From: an uncultured Mollicutes bacterium
GTDB lineage: Bacteria; Bacillota_I; Bacilli_A; Acholeplasmatales; Anaeroplasmataceae
DNA length: 31,482 nt
Direction: 5' to 3'
Assembly (NCBI GenBank): GCA_900540705.1
Contig: UQGR01000023.1
Coordinates: 1-31,482 of the forward strand
Part shown: positions 23,449 to 31,482 of the stretch, one piece after another
Layout: the number at the start of each line of letters is the position of its first letter
How positions within the stretch are numbered: position 1 is the stretch's first letter
Notes under the pieces: generated by a model
What the model was told of the DNA's origin: nothing
Seen by the model: the letters and a program-made list of their open reading frames with translations, nothing else
The model's database searches: none
Program-made: the position numbers and the translations under genes

Positions 23449-24093
23449 CTATAGATTGAGCAGTTCTTTAACATACTCATCCTCAGTTTCTTTTTTCTCT
23501 AAGTCCTCATACCTTACTCCCAAAACCTTGGCCTTGAGCTTTTTAAAATTCTTCATCATCAGCTTTTGTAAAGCAAGTAAAACAAAATATCCTAAAAATG
23601 GAACAACATAAGGGAAATATAAAATCAATACTAGGATTAAAACTAGCATTCCCAAAGCCAATAGACTATTTTTTATACCTCCAAAGATTAGCATAAATCC
23701 ATTAAATAGCAGCTGACGAAAGGTTACATTCATATGTACGATGATGGTAGGAGCTGTAACCAAATAAACTATACCAATGAGGAAAGCGATATAGCTTACT
23801 ACTAAAATAAAGTAGGTTGCAGCTTCAAGATGCTGGTTAAAGTAATAAATGTTTAAAGTAGCTACAACTAGAATCGTAAGTTCAAACAAGGTATAAAAGA
23901 TAAGAATTTTCCAATTCTCTTTTTGCGTACTGAAAATATCTTTAAATCTACGAGAATGAATATCTCTTTTAATATAGCCTGTTATTCCTACCACCATAGG
24001 AATGAAAGGAATAACTAAAGCCAAAGATAAAAGAAGCAATAGGGTAATCACAAAAAATTCTAATAGATAGTCTCCAACAATCTGTGTCTTCAA
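23449..24093 (-). CDS. DUF624 (YesL-like) membrane protein
   Basis: An integral membrane protein with about five hydrophobic segments, near residues 12-35, 60-80, 90-115, 138-160 and 160-178. The family (PF04854, YesL) is repeatedly found beside LplB/YtcP-type sugar ABC transporters, and its biochemical role is not established. The start is a TTG at 24093 with AGGAGG 7 nt upstream; no in-frame ATG exists near it. The charged C-terminal tail is cytoplasmic by the positive-inside rule. It sits between the solute-binding protein gene and the modular lipoprotein gene with gaps of 24 and 15 nt. Confidence 0.85.
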   Translation of the reverse strand: MKTQIVGDYLLEFFVITLLLLLSLALVIPFIPMVVGITGYIKRDIHSRRFKDIFSTQKENWKILIFYTLFELTILVVATLNIYYFNQHLEAATYFILVVSYIAFLIGIVYLVTAPTIIVHMNVTFRQLLFNGFMLIFGGIKNSLLALGMLVLILVLILYFPYVVPFLGYFVLLALQKLMMKNFKKLKAKVLGVRYEDLEKKETEDEYVKELLNL

Positions 24094-24117
24094 GTCAATT
24101 CCTCCTGTTCCTATACT

Positions 24118-25692
24118 TTACTTTTGAGTAGCGGATAAATAGCGGTCATAGGCATCCTGATTGATTCTAAGAATCGTGTCGATCGCATTCCGATTATTTT
24201 CTAAAAATCTTTGCCAATCCTCTTTGGATGGCTTTTCCTTAGTAATACTCTTAGTCATCCAGTTTAAGATGTTGTTTCCTAAGGATGACTCACTTATATT
24301 GAGCTGATTCAGTTCTTCTACTGTATAATTCAAATTAGGAATCCCCTTTGCTTCCTCATAGGAATACGGCTTAATATAGGTGTTGAGCCGTTCTAGTCTG
24401 AGCTTTGCACGACTTTCCATTTCCACAGAAGTATCCCACTCTTCTTGCGTAAGATACAGTACACCATATGGAGCATTTTTCATACGAAAATCGTCTGCAC
24501 TTTGAACTCCATGGTCATCATTTGGAATTAGCTTGCCATCTACCTTTTCGCTCTTAAAGGCTCCAACCTCGATGGATCCATAGTTCAGTTGGGCAGAATA
24601 CTCTGCTTCAAAGAACTTATCAAAATAGGAAAGTAGTCCAGCCTTATCCTCACAGCTTTCTAAAATGACACATTCCCCTTTTTCAATCTCAAGCTCGTTG
24701 CTTACACCTACATAGCGTTTTCCATCAGAATTTTTCAAAGGTAAAACGATGATATAGTCCTCAGGGTTGGCGACAACGGTTTCCTTTTCCCACCAGTAAA
24801 AGGCTCCGTAGGAACCATTTTGTCCCTTCGCTAAAAAGGTATCCTGGTCCTGAGTAAAGGATGCGGAACGGATTAAGCCTTCACTATACCAGTTGTTTAG
24901 CTCTACAATAGCATTGAACCAGTTTTCTTCTGTAATCGTAAAGGATACCTTATCCTTTACAATGGTTTTATGCTCCCTATTTTCAGCAATACCAAAGGAA
25001 GCGATTAAATCAGATTCATTTCCCTGCCAGTTGTTGCTGACAAAATTCAAGGGAACGATGCCTTCCATTTGGTTGAAGACTCTAAGAATTTCTTTAAATT
25101 CATCTCTAGAAAGGTCTAAGCCATCCACCAGATCCGTTTCCTTTAGATTTTTTACTGGCATAGTCCCATTGCTAATCATTTGAGACAAAAGCCTTTTATT
25201 GATAAATAAGATATTTGGATAAGCCTTTAGCCCCATTTCCTCTACTCTCGGTAAAGAATAGATATGTCCATCTGGAGAAGTAATAGCCTCCTTAATATCT
25301 AATCTGTTTTCTAAAATCTTACTAAAATTAGGCATGTATTTTAAATATTTATCGATAGCGACAATTCTATTGCGCTTGCCATAATTATAAAGCTTCAAGC
25401 TGGAAAATCCCGTATGGTATATCGCATCAATGCCGCTAATTCCTACAGGATCAGGATTGTTGGAATACTGCATAGAGGTATTGTAAATCCAGTAAACATC
25501 CTTTCCAGTTTCTTCTGCTAGCTTTTGAAATACTGGCATACTATTATAATCCTTTACAGCATCCTCCTTGACAGAAAGGACTGTAAATTCATGGTCATCA
25601 CCAGCTTTATCTGTCTTTCCTAAATTACAGAATAAAATTACACCAGTCAACCAGAATACAAGGACGGAGATATAGATAATAATTTTTCTCAT
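24118..25692 (-). CDS. Extracellular solute-binding protein (LplA-type)
   Basis: A large family 1-like solute-binding protein of the CUT1/LplA type, delivering oligosaccharide to the two permeases upstream. At 524 residues it fits the long LplA class. The N-terminus has a hydrophobic stretch, VLVFWLTGVILFC, but no proper lipobox: the Cys is preceded by Phe instead of Gly or Ala. It may therefore be held by an uncleaved helix. The hinge and lobe architecture can only be inferred. Typical landmarks are GIDAIYHTG, SLPRVEEMG, NWYSEGLI and AFYWWEKE. AAAGGAGG precedes the ATG, and the gap to the preceding permease is 11 nt. Confidence 0.85.
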   Translation of the reverse strand: MRKIIIYISVLVFWLTGVILFCNLGKTDKAGDDHEFTVLSVKEDAVKDYNSMPVFQKLAEETGKDVYWIYNTSMQYSNNPDPVGISGIDAIYHTGFSSLKLYNYGKRNRIVAIDKYLKYMPNFSKILENRLDIKEAITSPDGHIYSLPRVEEMGLKAYPNILFINKRLLSQMISNGTMPVKNLKETDLVDGLDLSRDEFKEILRVFNQMEGIVPLNFVSNNWQGNESDLIASFGIAENREHKTIVKDKVSFTITEENWFNAIVELNNWYSEGLIRSASFTQDQDTFLAKGQNGSYGAFYWWEKETVVANPEDYIIVLPLKNSDGKRYVGVSNELEIEKGECVILESCEDKAGLLSYFDKFFEAEYSAQLNYGSIEVGAFKSEKVDGKLIPNDDHGVQSADDFRMKNAPYGVLYLTQEEWDTSVEMESRAKLRLERLNTYIKPYSYEEAKGIPNLNYTVEELNQLNISESSLGNNILNWMTKSITKEKPSKEDWQRFLENNRNAIDTILRINQDAYDRYLSATQK

Positions 25693-25703
25693 ATGGTCCT
25701 CCT

Positions 25704-26609
25704 TTATTTGAATGATCCCACAAGCACACCCTGTCCAAAGTGCTTCTCTATCATAGGATATATGATTAAAATTGGCAAGGTTGAAACAATGATGGATGTG
25801 AATTTTAACTGGGTTGCAATTCTCAATTGTTCTAAAACAACCTCTCCTTCTCCACCGCTAGTTGCGTCCAATAGCCCATTCAATACCGTTTGTAACGGAT
25901 AGAATTGTTCCTCTATACTGAAGATATAAGCATCAATATAGTTATTCCAGTGTCCTACTGCGTAGAATAGTACCATAACACTGATGATGGATTTTGAAAC
26001 AGGTAAGACCAAATCAAAGAAAATACGGATTTCTCCTGCCCCATCAATCTGTCCAGCCTCCAGCATCTCTGTTGGAACATTAGAGCTAAAGAAGGATTTA
26101 CACATGAATACATTGTAGACACTCACACCACCACCAATAATTAAAATCAAAGGATTTTGATATAGACCAAGACTACGACATAAAATCACATAGGGTAAAA
26201 GTCCACCACCAAAAAACATAGTAATGATTAATAAGGGCATGATCACCTTTCTAAAAGGTAAATAGTCTCTAGATAAGGCCCAGCCTGCTGGAATGGTCAG
26301 GGCTATGTTAAACAAGGTACCAAATAGGGTATACACTAATGTATTAAAATAGCTACGCCAGATGTCATCTCTATGGAACAGCTTAGCATATCCACTAAAG
26401 GTAACCTTCACTGGATAGAGCCAAACCTCTCCTGTCATAACGGCATCAGGGTCTGAAATAGAGGCAATAACAATGTAATAAAGTGGATAGATTACGATAA
26501 TGGCTAGAAGGATTAGAATGAACCAACAGATGGCATAGTAGATATAATCTGTCTTACTGCCTTTGATTTTATTTTTCTTCTTTAATGACTTTAAATCTAA
26601 ATTTTCCAT
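25704..26609 (-). CDS. ABC transporter permease (YtcP/LplC-type)
   Basis: An inner-membrane permease of CUT1 sugar importers with six membrane helices. The N-terminal cytoplasmic segment is followed by a helix at about residues 25-50. The EAA loop that docks the ATPase reads EAGQIDGAGEIRIFFDLVLP, a good match to the consensus. The length of 301 residues is normal. It pairs with the LplB-type permease 12 nt upstream. The C-terminal GVLVGSFK is typical of the family. Substrate assignment to fructo-oligosaccharides rests on the GH32 neighbours. Confidence 0.95.
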   Translation of the reverse strand: MENLDLKSLKKKNKIKGSKTDYIYYAICWFILILLAIIVIYPLYYIVIASISDPDAVMTGEVWLYPVKVTFSGYAKLFHRDDIWRSYFNTLVYTLFGTLFNIALTIPAGWALSRDYLPFRKVIMPLLIITMFFGGGLLPYVILCRSLGLYQNPLILIIGGGVSVYNVFMCKSFFSSNVPTEMLEAGQIDGAGEIRIFFDLVLPVSKSIISVMVLFYAVGHWNNYIDAYIFSIEEQFYPLQTVLNGLLDATSGGEGEVVLEQLRIATQLKFTSIIVSTLPILIIYPMIEKHFGQGVLVGSFK

Positions 26610-26621
26610 TTTACCCTCCTA

Positions 26622-27626
26622 CTACCACATACTGTGATTCGAAAGTTTCTTTGAAACTGTATTTGCAAGAATCAGTAATGCAACATTGATCACGGAGTTA
26701 AATAATCCAGCGGCTGTACCAACTCCATATTGTCCACCCAACAAACCATAGGTATATACATAGGTAGATAAAATTTCACTCGTCTCAATATTTCCACCCG
26801 TCTGCATCAATAGAACCTTTTCATATCCACAGCTCATCAGGTTCCCCACAGATAAAATCATCAGCATTACAATCGTAGGCGCAATGGCTGGTAAATCTAC
26901 ACTGAAGATTCTTCTAAAGCGAGATGCTCCATCTACCTTTGCCGCCTCATGTAGGGCAGGGTCAACTCCCGCTAAGGCTGCCAAATAAATGATAGCTGAC
27001 CAGCCAAAATCCTGCCAGTTTCCTGAAAAGATGAATAAAGGCCTAAAAGCATTCGCATCTAAAAAAAGCTGTAGTCCATTGACATCTCCACCCATCTTGA
27101 TGCTCAGCTGGTCTAGTAAGCCGTCAGAACCAAAAATCAGCTTCATCATACCTACTAACACAACTAGAGAAATAAAATGAGGAGCGTAATAGAGGATTTG
27201 AAAACCCTTCTTCGCCTTCTTCTTTGTCAAGGAATTCAGCAGTAAGGAAACGATAATCGGAAGTGGAAAACCGACGATAAATCCAAGAATACATAATAGA
27301 AAGGTATTCAAAAAATAATTTCCAAAATTGGGATTTGAAAAGAAGGTATTAAAGTTTTCAACGCCAACCCACTTTGTATCTGAACCGATGATACTATCTC
27401 CAGGAATGTAATCCTGAAAGGCGACCAGTATTCCATACATAGGAACATAACAAAATAGAATGATATAGAGTAATGCTGGAATTATAAATAGGAGAATCCA
27501 GCCCTTTTTCTTAAAGTTTGCCTTCCATTTGTCCCATTTCGAATGCTTAGGCATCATAAGCATATCACTGGTGAATTCATCTCTATTTAAATTCTCATTA
27601 TTTAAATCTAAAATTGCTTGATTCAT
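26622..27626 (-). CDS. ABC transporter permease (LplB-type)
   Basis: The second permease of the CUT1 importer. An N-terminal cytoplasmic stretch of about 40 residues precedes six helices. The EAA loop reads HEAAKVDGASRFRRIFSVDLP. The W-x-G-V-x-NF motif before the second helix (WVGVENFNTFF) and the C-terminal SNHSMW are typical of the family. I start at ATG 27626 (MNQAILDL), 334 aa, with GGAGGT about 6 nt upstream and 13 nt after the levanase stop; a longer frame to 27677 would overlap that gene. The extended polar N-terminus is somewhat longer than usual. Confidence 0.93.
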   Translation of the reverse strand: MNQAILDLNNENLNRDEFTSDMLMMPKHSKWDKWKANFKKKGWILLFIIPALLYIILFCYVPMYGILVAFQDYIPGDSIIGSDTKWVGVENFNTFFSNPNFGNYFLNTFLLCILGFIVGFPLPIIVSLLLNSLTKKKAKKGFQILYYAPHFISLVVLVGMMKLIFGSDGLLDQLSIKMGGDVNGLQLFLDANAFRPLFIFSGNWQDFGWSAIIYLAALAGVDPALHEAAKVDGASRFRRIFSVDLPAIAPTIVMLMILSVGNLMSCGYEKVLLMQTGGNIETSEILSTYVYTYGLLGGQYGVGTAAGLFNSVINVALLILANTVSKKLSNHSMW

Positions 27627-27639
27627 ATTCCCACCTCCA

Positions 27640-30603
27640 TCATTTTTGTTTTCTTCTCTTATAAATGGAAAATGCACTATATCCTAGGATTAGGAAAGCA
27701 AAAATGGCAATATCGACATAGAAAAAGATATGGTTTGTCACCTCGGCATCATCAGGCTGAGCTACAAAGACTTCTGTTATCGTAAACTGAACCTCTGGTC
27801 GTCCATTTTCTGTATATATGGTCAAAGTATGAGAACCATTAACTAGGTTTTTGATGATTTCCTTAGGTAGGGAAACAACCATTCCCTCCATCTGATAACC
27901 TTCCAAAAGAAGGCCGTCTAAGTAAACCGATTGAATAGTGCTTGCCCCATCCAATATAAAGGTGATTTCTTCAGTGTTAGAATATTCCTTTTTTTCTGAA
28001 GTAAGCTTGGAAGAGGTAAAGCTGGTTCTTACTATTTTATCCTTCCATGATGTGGAAGTAATTACTCGAAATACATAGGTCTCATCTGCTTTTAGAGTAC
28101 ATAAATACTCCTTAGATATCTTTACTTTCCCCTGGTCTACTGTATATTCATTTTCCTTTAATCTGTAGCTATGGTCCGTAATATTCACAATTTTTTCGAT
28201 TGGTTCTTCTATCATAAACTCTAAGGAAGCTGTACCATCAAATTCAAAAGAATTTTCCTGAACTAAGGTAATGTGATTAAATATGGCTCCTGCATTATAG
28301 ACGTTGAGTCCTAATTTGCCACCCGTATATTCCTCAAAAAGATAGGTCAGTACAGGAGCTTTTTCCTCATTCACCATTACCTTTATCGTTTTTCCTTCTA
28401 CCTGAACAGATAACTTGCAATGACGATTCCCCTTAAAATCATACTCTATGACCTTTAAATCCCCAATACCTGCTTGCCAAAGCTTAATTAGATTATCTTT
28501 AAAATCTACTGTAGCAACTACATAGTCAAAACAGTTTTCACTCAATCCGAATAAAAGCCCAGCGGCCTGTCCATTCTCCTTCATTTCTATGGAGGCTTCA
28601 TATGTAAAATCTGTTACATATTGTTCACTAAATAGGAAGGCATCCTGAGGATACTCTACGACCAATCCTTGATCTGTCTCATAGGAATATCCATATAAGG
28701 AGGAGGTATAGTCTACATCACTAACTAAGCCATCCTCATAGATGTAAATTGGGATTTCCTCTGCATTTGCTAAAATTTTAGCAACCCCAGGCTGAACCCC
28801 TTTTACAAAAGCAACATTTCCATCCTGATATAATTCTATATTTTCTTTTCCTTCTAGAATCGAATATACTACCTCTACATCCGTAGCATAGGATGAGGTT
28901 ACGATTCTCTTTGTTTCTAAAACCGTTAAATCTAGCTTTTGGGAGGTTACTAGTAAGGCATCCTGATTCAGCACTTCCCCAAAAATACTAGCCATCTTGT
29001 GGACTGTTGTCTTTAAATGGATATCAGCATCAGTTCTTAGGCTCAGCTCATTAGAAACGGCAGAAGGGAATACGGCAGAGAAAATACTTTGCTGACCACC
29101 ATTTACAAAAACACTGATGAAGGCTCGGTCCAGTAAAATTCGTAAGGAAAGCTTGTTATCTTCTGCTTCCACATTCTTTAAAACATTTTTCCAATTGTAA
29201 TACGGCGTATGTTCTGCAAGGAGGGAGCTTTTCGTTCTATCAAAAATAAGCTCCTGTTTTTCTTTATTATAGGTAACACAAATCTCTTCTGCCAAGCTTT
29301 TACGAAGCTCTAAAGTAAGCTTATTTGCAGTACTGTTAGAAAAATCAAATTCTATTTCAAAATCAGCAATATCTGCAGTAACATCGCTGAAAGCATTTGT
29401 TCCTTGTTTTAAAACCCCATCATATTCTGCAAGCTTCTCTGTTCTTAAATTTGAAAATTGCTCTACTGGCTTTCTTAGGATAGTATATCCATCTGAATTC
29501 TTTTCTAAAGTGAGCTCACAAGCTATCGTCATTCCTCCATTATAGGTCTTTCGGATATCCTTATAGCTATCCACATTCTTCCAGCAGGCAGACCAGCTTA
29601 CCCCATAAACCTTACCATCAGGACTATGATTGAAGGATTGAAAAGCATAGCTATCCACTCCCTCACTGAGTCTTTTTAAAGGCTGGGAGGAAACGAATAA
29701 ACCCTCTTCAGTTAAATCTCCTACCGTATAATACTCTGCAGGATAAAAGAATTCCTTACGGGTAGTCTCGTTAAATCGGTGACTTTGTGGCTTATCCTCA
29801 GGAGATATAATGAGTGCATACTTTTTTTCTCCATCCACTGTGTAGCAGGAAATATCTGGGCATTCTCCCCAAAAACCGGTTTGTCCCAAATACTCCCAAT
29901 CCTTTAGGTTGGAGGAAGCATACATTCTTACGGCTCCCCCACCAACTACCATCAGCCATTTGTGGTGTTCCTCACTCCAGAAAACCTTAGGATCGCGAAA
30001 TTCATTATCCCCAAGGCTTCCTTCACAGTTTGCCCCAAGAATTTCCCCATAGATATGGAAGCTTTCTCCATTATCATAGCTATAGGCCAATATCTGTCTT
30101 TGTACATCCGTAGGCTGAGTAAGAATTGCCACAATTCCTTGGCCATCCTGAATTGTTCCATCCTCTTTGACCTCAAATAAACCACTTGTATTATTGACAT
30201 CGTAAACTGCACTTCCCGAAAACATCATTCCATACCACTGCTGGTCCACATCCTGATAGGCTGGTAAGGCAACCTTATGCTCCTCCCAATGAACTAAGTC
30301 AGTGCTAGTAGCGTGTCCCCAGCTCATATTTCCCCAGACCGTATCTGTTGTAGAGGACCGTTGATCCCAATTGTACTGATAATACATATGATATACTCCA
30401 TCCACGTACACCAATCCGTTTGGATCATTATTCCAGCCCTTCTGTGGGGAATAGGAAAGATGATTTCGATAGGCTTCTCCATACATCGTATTTTCCAAGG
30501 CTAGAGCTTTTACCCCACCTTTAGATAAGCCTAAAAACGTTCCAGTCAAAATCAAACCTATAGTCAAAATATTAATTTTTCTTAAAACCCCTATACGTTT
30601 CAA
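27640..30603 (-). CDS. Secreted, membrane-anchored multidomain GH32 fructanase
   Basis: A 987-residue extracellular GH32 enzyme of the levanase/inulinase type. The signal peptide ends near residue 35 (AlaLeuAla). The GH32 propeller is at about 48-385 with triad Asp60 in WNNDPNG (Asn replaces the usual Met), Asp204 in EFRDP and Glu247 in GECPD; the beta-sandwich runs to about 541. A Big_2-like Ig segment spans about 550-622. A CBM66-like concanavalin-type module is at about 631-795, and two further beta-sandwiches follow. The protein ends in a membrane helix (about 960-980) and KRRKQK, with no LPXTG sorting motif, so it is probably anchored by the helix. Start codon is TTG 30603. It should cut fructan at the surface for the importer encoded downstream. 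Confidence 0.92.
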   Translation of the reverse strand: MKRIGVLRKINILTIGLILTGTFLGLSKGGVKALALENTMYGEAYRNHLSYSPQKGWNNDPNGLVYVDGVYHMYYQYNWDQRSSTTDTVWGNMSWGHATSTDLVHWEEHKVALPAYQDVDQQWYGMMFSGSAVYDVNNTSGLFEVKEDGTIQDGQGIVAILTQPTDVQRQILAYSYDNGESFHIYGEILGANCEGSLGDNEFRDPKVFWSEEHHKWLMVVGGGAVRMYASSNLKDWEYLGQTGFWGECPDISCYTVDGEKKYALIISPEDKPQSHRFNETTRKEFFYPAEYYTVGDLTEEGLFVSSQPLKRLSEGVDSYAFQSFNHSPDGKVYGVSWSACWKNVDSYKDIRKTYNGGMTIACELTLEKNSDGYTILRKPVEQFSNLRTEKLAEYDGVLKQGTNAFSDVTADIADFEIEFDFSNSTANKLTLELRKSLAEEICVTYNKEKQELIFDRTKSSLLAEHTPYYNWKNVLKNVEAEDNKLSLRILLDRAFISVFVNGGQQSIFSAVFPSAVSNELSLRTDADIHLKTTVHKMASIFGEVLNQDALLVTSQKLDLTVLETKRIVTSSYATDVEVVYSILEGKENIELYQDGNVAFVKGVQPGVAKILANAEEIPIYIYEDGLVSDVDYTSSLYGYSYETDQGLVVEYPQDAFLFSEQYVTDFTYEASIEMKENGQAAGLLFGLSENCFDYVVATVDFKDNLIKLWQAGIGDLKVIEYDFKGNRHCKLSVQVEGKTIKVMVNEEKAPVLTYLFEEYTGGKLGLNVYNAGAIFNHITLVQENSFEFDGTASLEFMIEEPIEKIVNITDHSYRLKENEYTVDQGKVKISKEYLCTLKADETYVFRVITSTSWKDKIVRTSFTSSKLTSEKKEYSNTEEITFILDGASTIQSVYLDGLLLEGYQMEGMVVSLPKEIIKNLVNGSHTLTIYTENGRPEVQFTITEVFVAQPDDAEVTNHIFFYVDIAIFAFLILGYSAFSIYKRRKQK

Positions 30604-30610
30604 ATTAAAA

Positions 30611-30617
30611 CCACCTT
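30611..30617 (-). promoter_or_regulatory. Ribosome binding site deciding the TTG start of the GH32 fructanase
   Basis: AAGGTGG on the minus strand lies 7 nt from the TTG at 30601-30603. No ATG occurs before the signal peptide, so the TTG start is well supported. Confidence 0.7.
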
Positions 30618-30640
30618 ATTTATAGTTTTTCTATGCTTAG

Positions 30641-31482
30641 TTAAAAAATGAGTATGTCTAAAGCTCCATTTGGATAAGCCTCAGCATTAGAACCAGCTTC
30701 ATTGGAGAAGATAAAATAAATCGTATCTCCTGCCTTAAGCTCATACTCTACCGTTGTTTCTAAGACATTGGTATCTGTCCCATGGAAGGAAGGGTTACCA
30801 TAGAGGACACCCTCTTGATTTTTAATCCCTATTCGTAAAGCTAATCTGGTAGACTCTACACCTCCAACAAACCGAATCAAGGCTTTAAGCTTTATATCTT
30901 CCGCTACAGTAAAGCCAATGCCAAGCATCTGACCAGCATTGATCCAGCCAGATTTAATTTCAATACCATCAGCTGTCCAGCCATCGCCTGCCTCTGTTTT
31001 GTTCGTCAAGGCAGTAAAATCAAAATTCTCTTGGTCTCCCCAGGAATAGGCAACAGAACCATATTTCCAGATGCCATCTGAAGCTTCTGTTGAAAAATTC
31101 TTTCTAAAGGAATCATTTTGTTTTAGGGTAATATTTAACTCACCATTTGGATAGGCATCCGCATTAGAACCAGCTTCATTAGAGAAGATAAAATAAATTG
31201 TATCTCCTGCCTTAAGCTCATAATTCACTGTCACTTCCAAGACGTTGGTATCTGTCCCATGGAAGGATGGATTGCCGTAAAGTACACCCTCTTGATTTTT
31301 AACACCGATCCGTAAAGCCAATCTGGTAGACTCTACGCCTCCAACAAAGCGAATCCGGGCATTCACTGGAACATCCTCAGTCACCATATAGCCAATTCCA
31401 AGCATTTGACCAGCATTAATCCAGCCGGATTTAATTTCAATACCATCAGCTGTCCAGCCATCGCCTGCCTCTGTTTTGTTCG
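30641..31482 (-). CDS. Partial: C-terminal tandem-module protein of the fructan operon
   Basis: The gene runs off the right edge; about 280 C-terminal residues are visible. They consist of almost two copies of a 159-residue module. Each copy has WKYGSVAYSW, a GWTADGIEIKSGWINAGQ block, an RFVGGVESTRLALRIG block, GVLYGNPSFHGTDTN, AGDTIYFIFSNEAGSN and YPNG. The sequence ends right after the last module, with no sorting signal or membrane helix, so the protein is either free or anchored at the unseen N-terminus. The beta-rich, aromatic pattern suggests a carbohydrate-binding module, but I do not recognise a named family. The gene is followed by 37 nt and then the GH32 fructanase, in the same operon. 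An apparent ATG at 31405 lies inside the first module and is not the real start. Confidence 0.75.
   Translation of the reverse strand, partial: NKTEAGDGWTADGIEIKSGWINAGQMLGIGYMVTEDVPVNARIRFVGGVESTRLALRIGVKNQEGVLYGNPSFHGTDTNVLEVTVNYELKAGDTIYFIFSNEAGSNADAYPNGELNITLKQNDSFRKNFSTEASDGIWKYGSVAYSWGDQENFDFTALTNKTEAGDGWTADGIEIKSGWINAGQMLGIGFTVAEDIKLKALIRFVGGVESTRLALRIGIKNQEGVLYGNPSFHGTDTNVLETTVEYELKAGDTIYFIFSNEAGSNAEAYPNGALDILIF
30656..31482 (-). repeat. Tandem 477 bp repeat, two copies (second cut by window end)
   Basis: The direct-repeat period is 477 bp (159 codons). The stretch 30930-31005 matches 31407-31482 at 74 of 76 positions. The stretch around 30660-30890 matches 31140-31367 less perfectly, with mostly synonymous or conservative changes. 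The uneven similarity points to local gene conversion or recent duplication. More copies may exist beyond the edge. Confidence 0.9.

Noticed and set aside
29952..30212. An 86-codon minus-strand ORF inside the GH32 fructanase, and similar frames at 9649-9915 and 7766-7996.
   Set aside because: They overlap strongly conserved genes in another frame, lack ribosome binding sites and do not look like real proteins.
30641..31405. A self-contained 254-residue gene beginning with ATG 31405.
   Set aside because: The frame stays open to the window edge, and the residues upstream of the ATG complete the same repeat module, so the gene is larger and truncated by the window.
30656..31482. Repeats as a possible CRISPR array or satellite.
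   Set aside because: The unit is 477 bp, in frame, and codes for a protein module; there are no short repeats with unique spacers.

Overview
The window is AT-rich and densely coded, with AGGAGG-type ribosome binding sites, sigma-A-like promoters and intrinsic terminators. Protein families such as a LplB/YtcP-type sugar ABC transporter, YesL/DUF624, DUF5131 and the long form of xylose isomerase point to a low-GC Bacillota, probably a gut or oral anaerobe of the Erysipelotrichia or Clostridia type. I cannot name the genus. I found no tRNA, rRNA, CRISPR array or insertion sequence.

Layout. (1) 1-573: two small unrecognised ORFs that meet a GT8 glycosyltransferase tail to tail, possibly at a rearrangement junction. 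(2) 466-3364: envelope and lipid genes, namely an LPG-synthase-TM-like flippase plus GT8 on the minus strand and a PlsC-like acyltransferase on the plus strand. They are driven by back-to-back promoters, and the acyltransferase is preceded by a seven-codon leader ORF whose stop overlaps its start. (3) 3363-7864: a minus-strand operon, serine acetyltransferase - xylB - xylA - esterase, for xylose isomerisation and phosphorylation. (4) 7884-12266: NADP-type glutamate dehydrogenase with a hairpin in its predicted leader; then a lipoprotein - ABC-F ATPase - flavin reductase unit. (5) 12388-14419: a plus-strand aminotransferase and aldo/keto reductase pair. (6) 14411-16720: surE, a MerR regulator with a small four-helix membrane protein, and a DUF5131 protein.

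(7) 16743 to the right edge: an almost gapless minus-strand fructan-utilisation operon of at least ten genes, continuing past the window. In transcription order it encodes a protein ending in tandem 159-residue modules (partial); a 987-residue secreted, membrane-anchored GH32 enzyme with binding modules; two ABC permeases; a solute-binding protein; a DUF624 membrane protein; a modular lipoprotein; a cytoplasmic GH32 fructosidase; a divergent GH32-like lipoprotein; a fructokinase; and an MsmK-type ATPase followed by the terminator. The likely route is surface cleavage and binding of fructan, ABC import of oligofructosides, internal hydrolysis to fructose, then phosphorylation to fructose-6-phosphate. 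The divergent GH32-like lipoprotein, the modular lipoprotein and the 159-residue repeat module are the parts least explained by known families.
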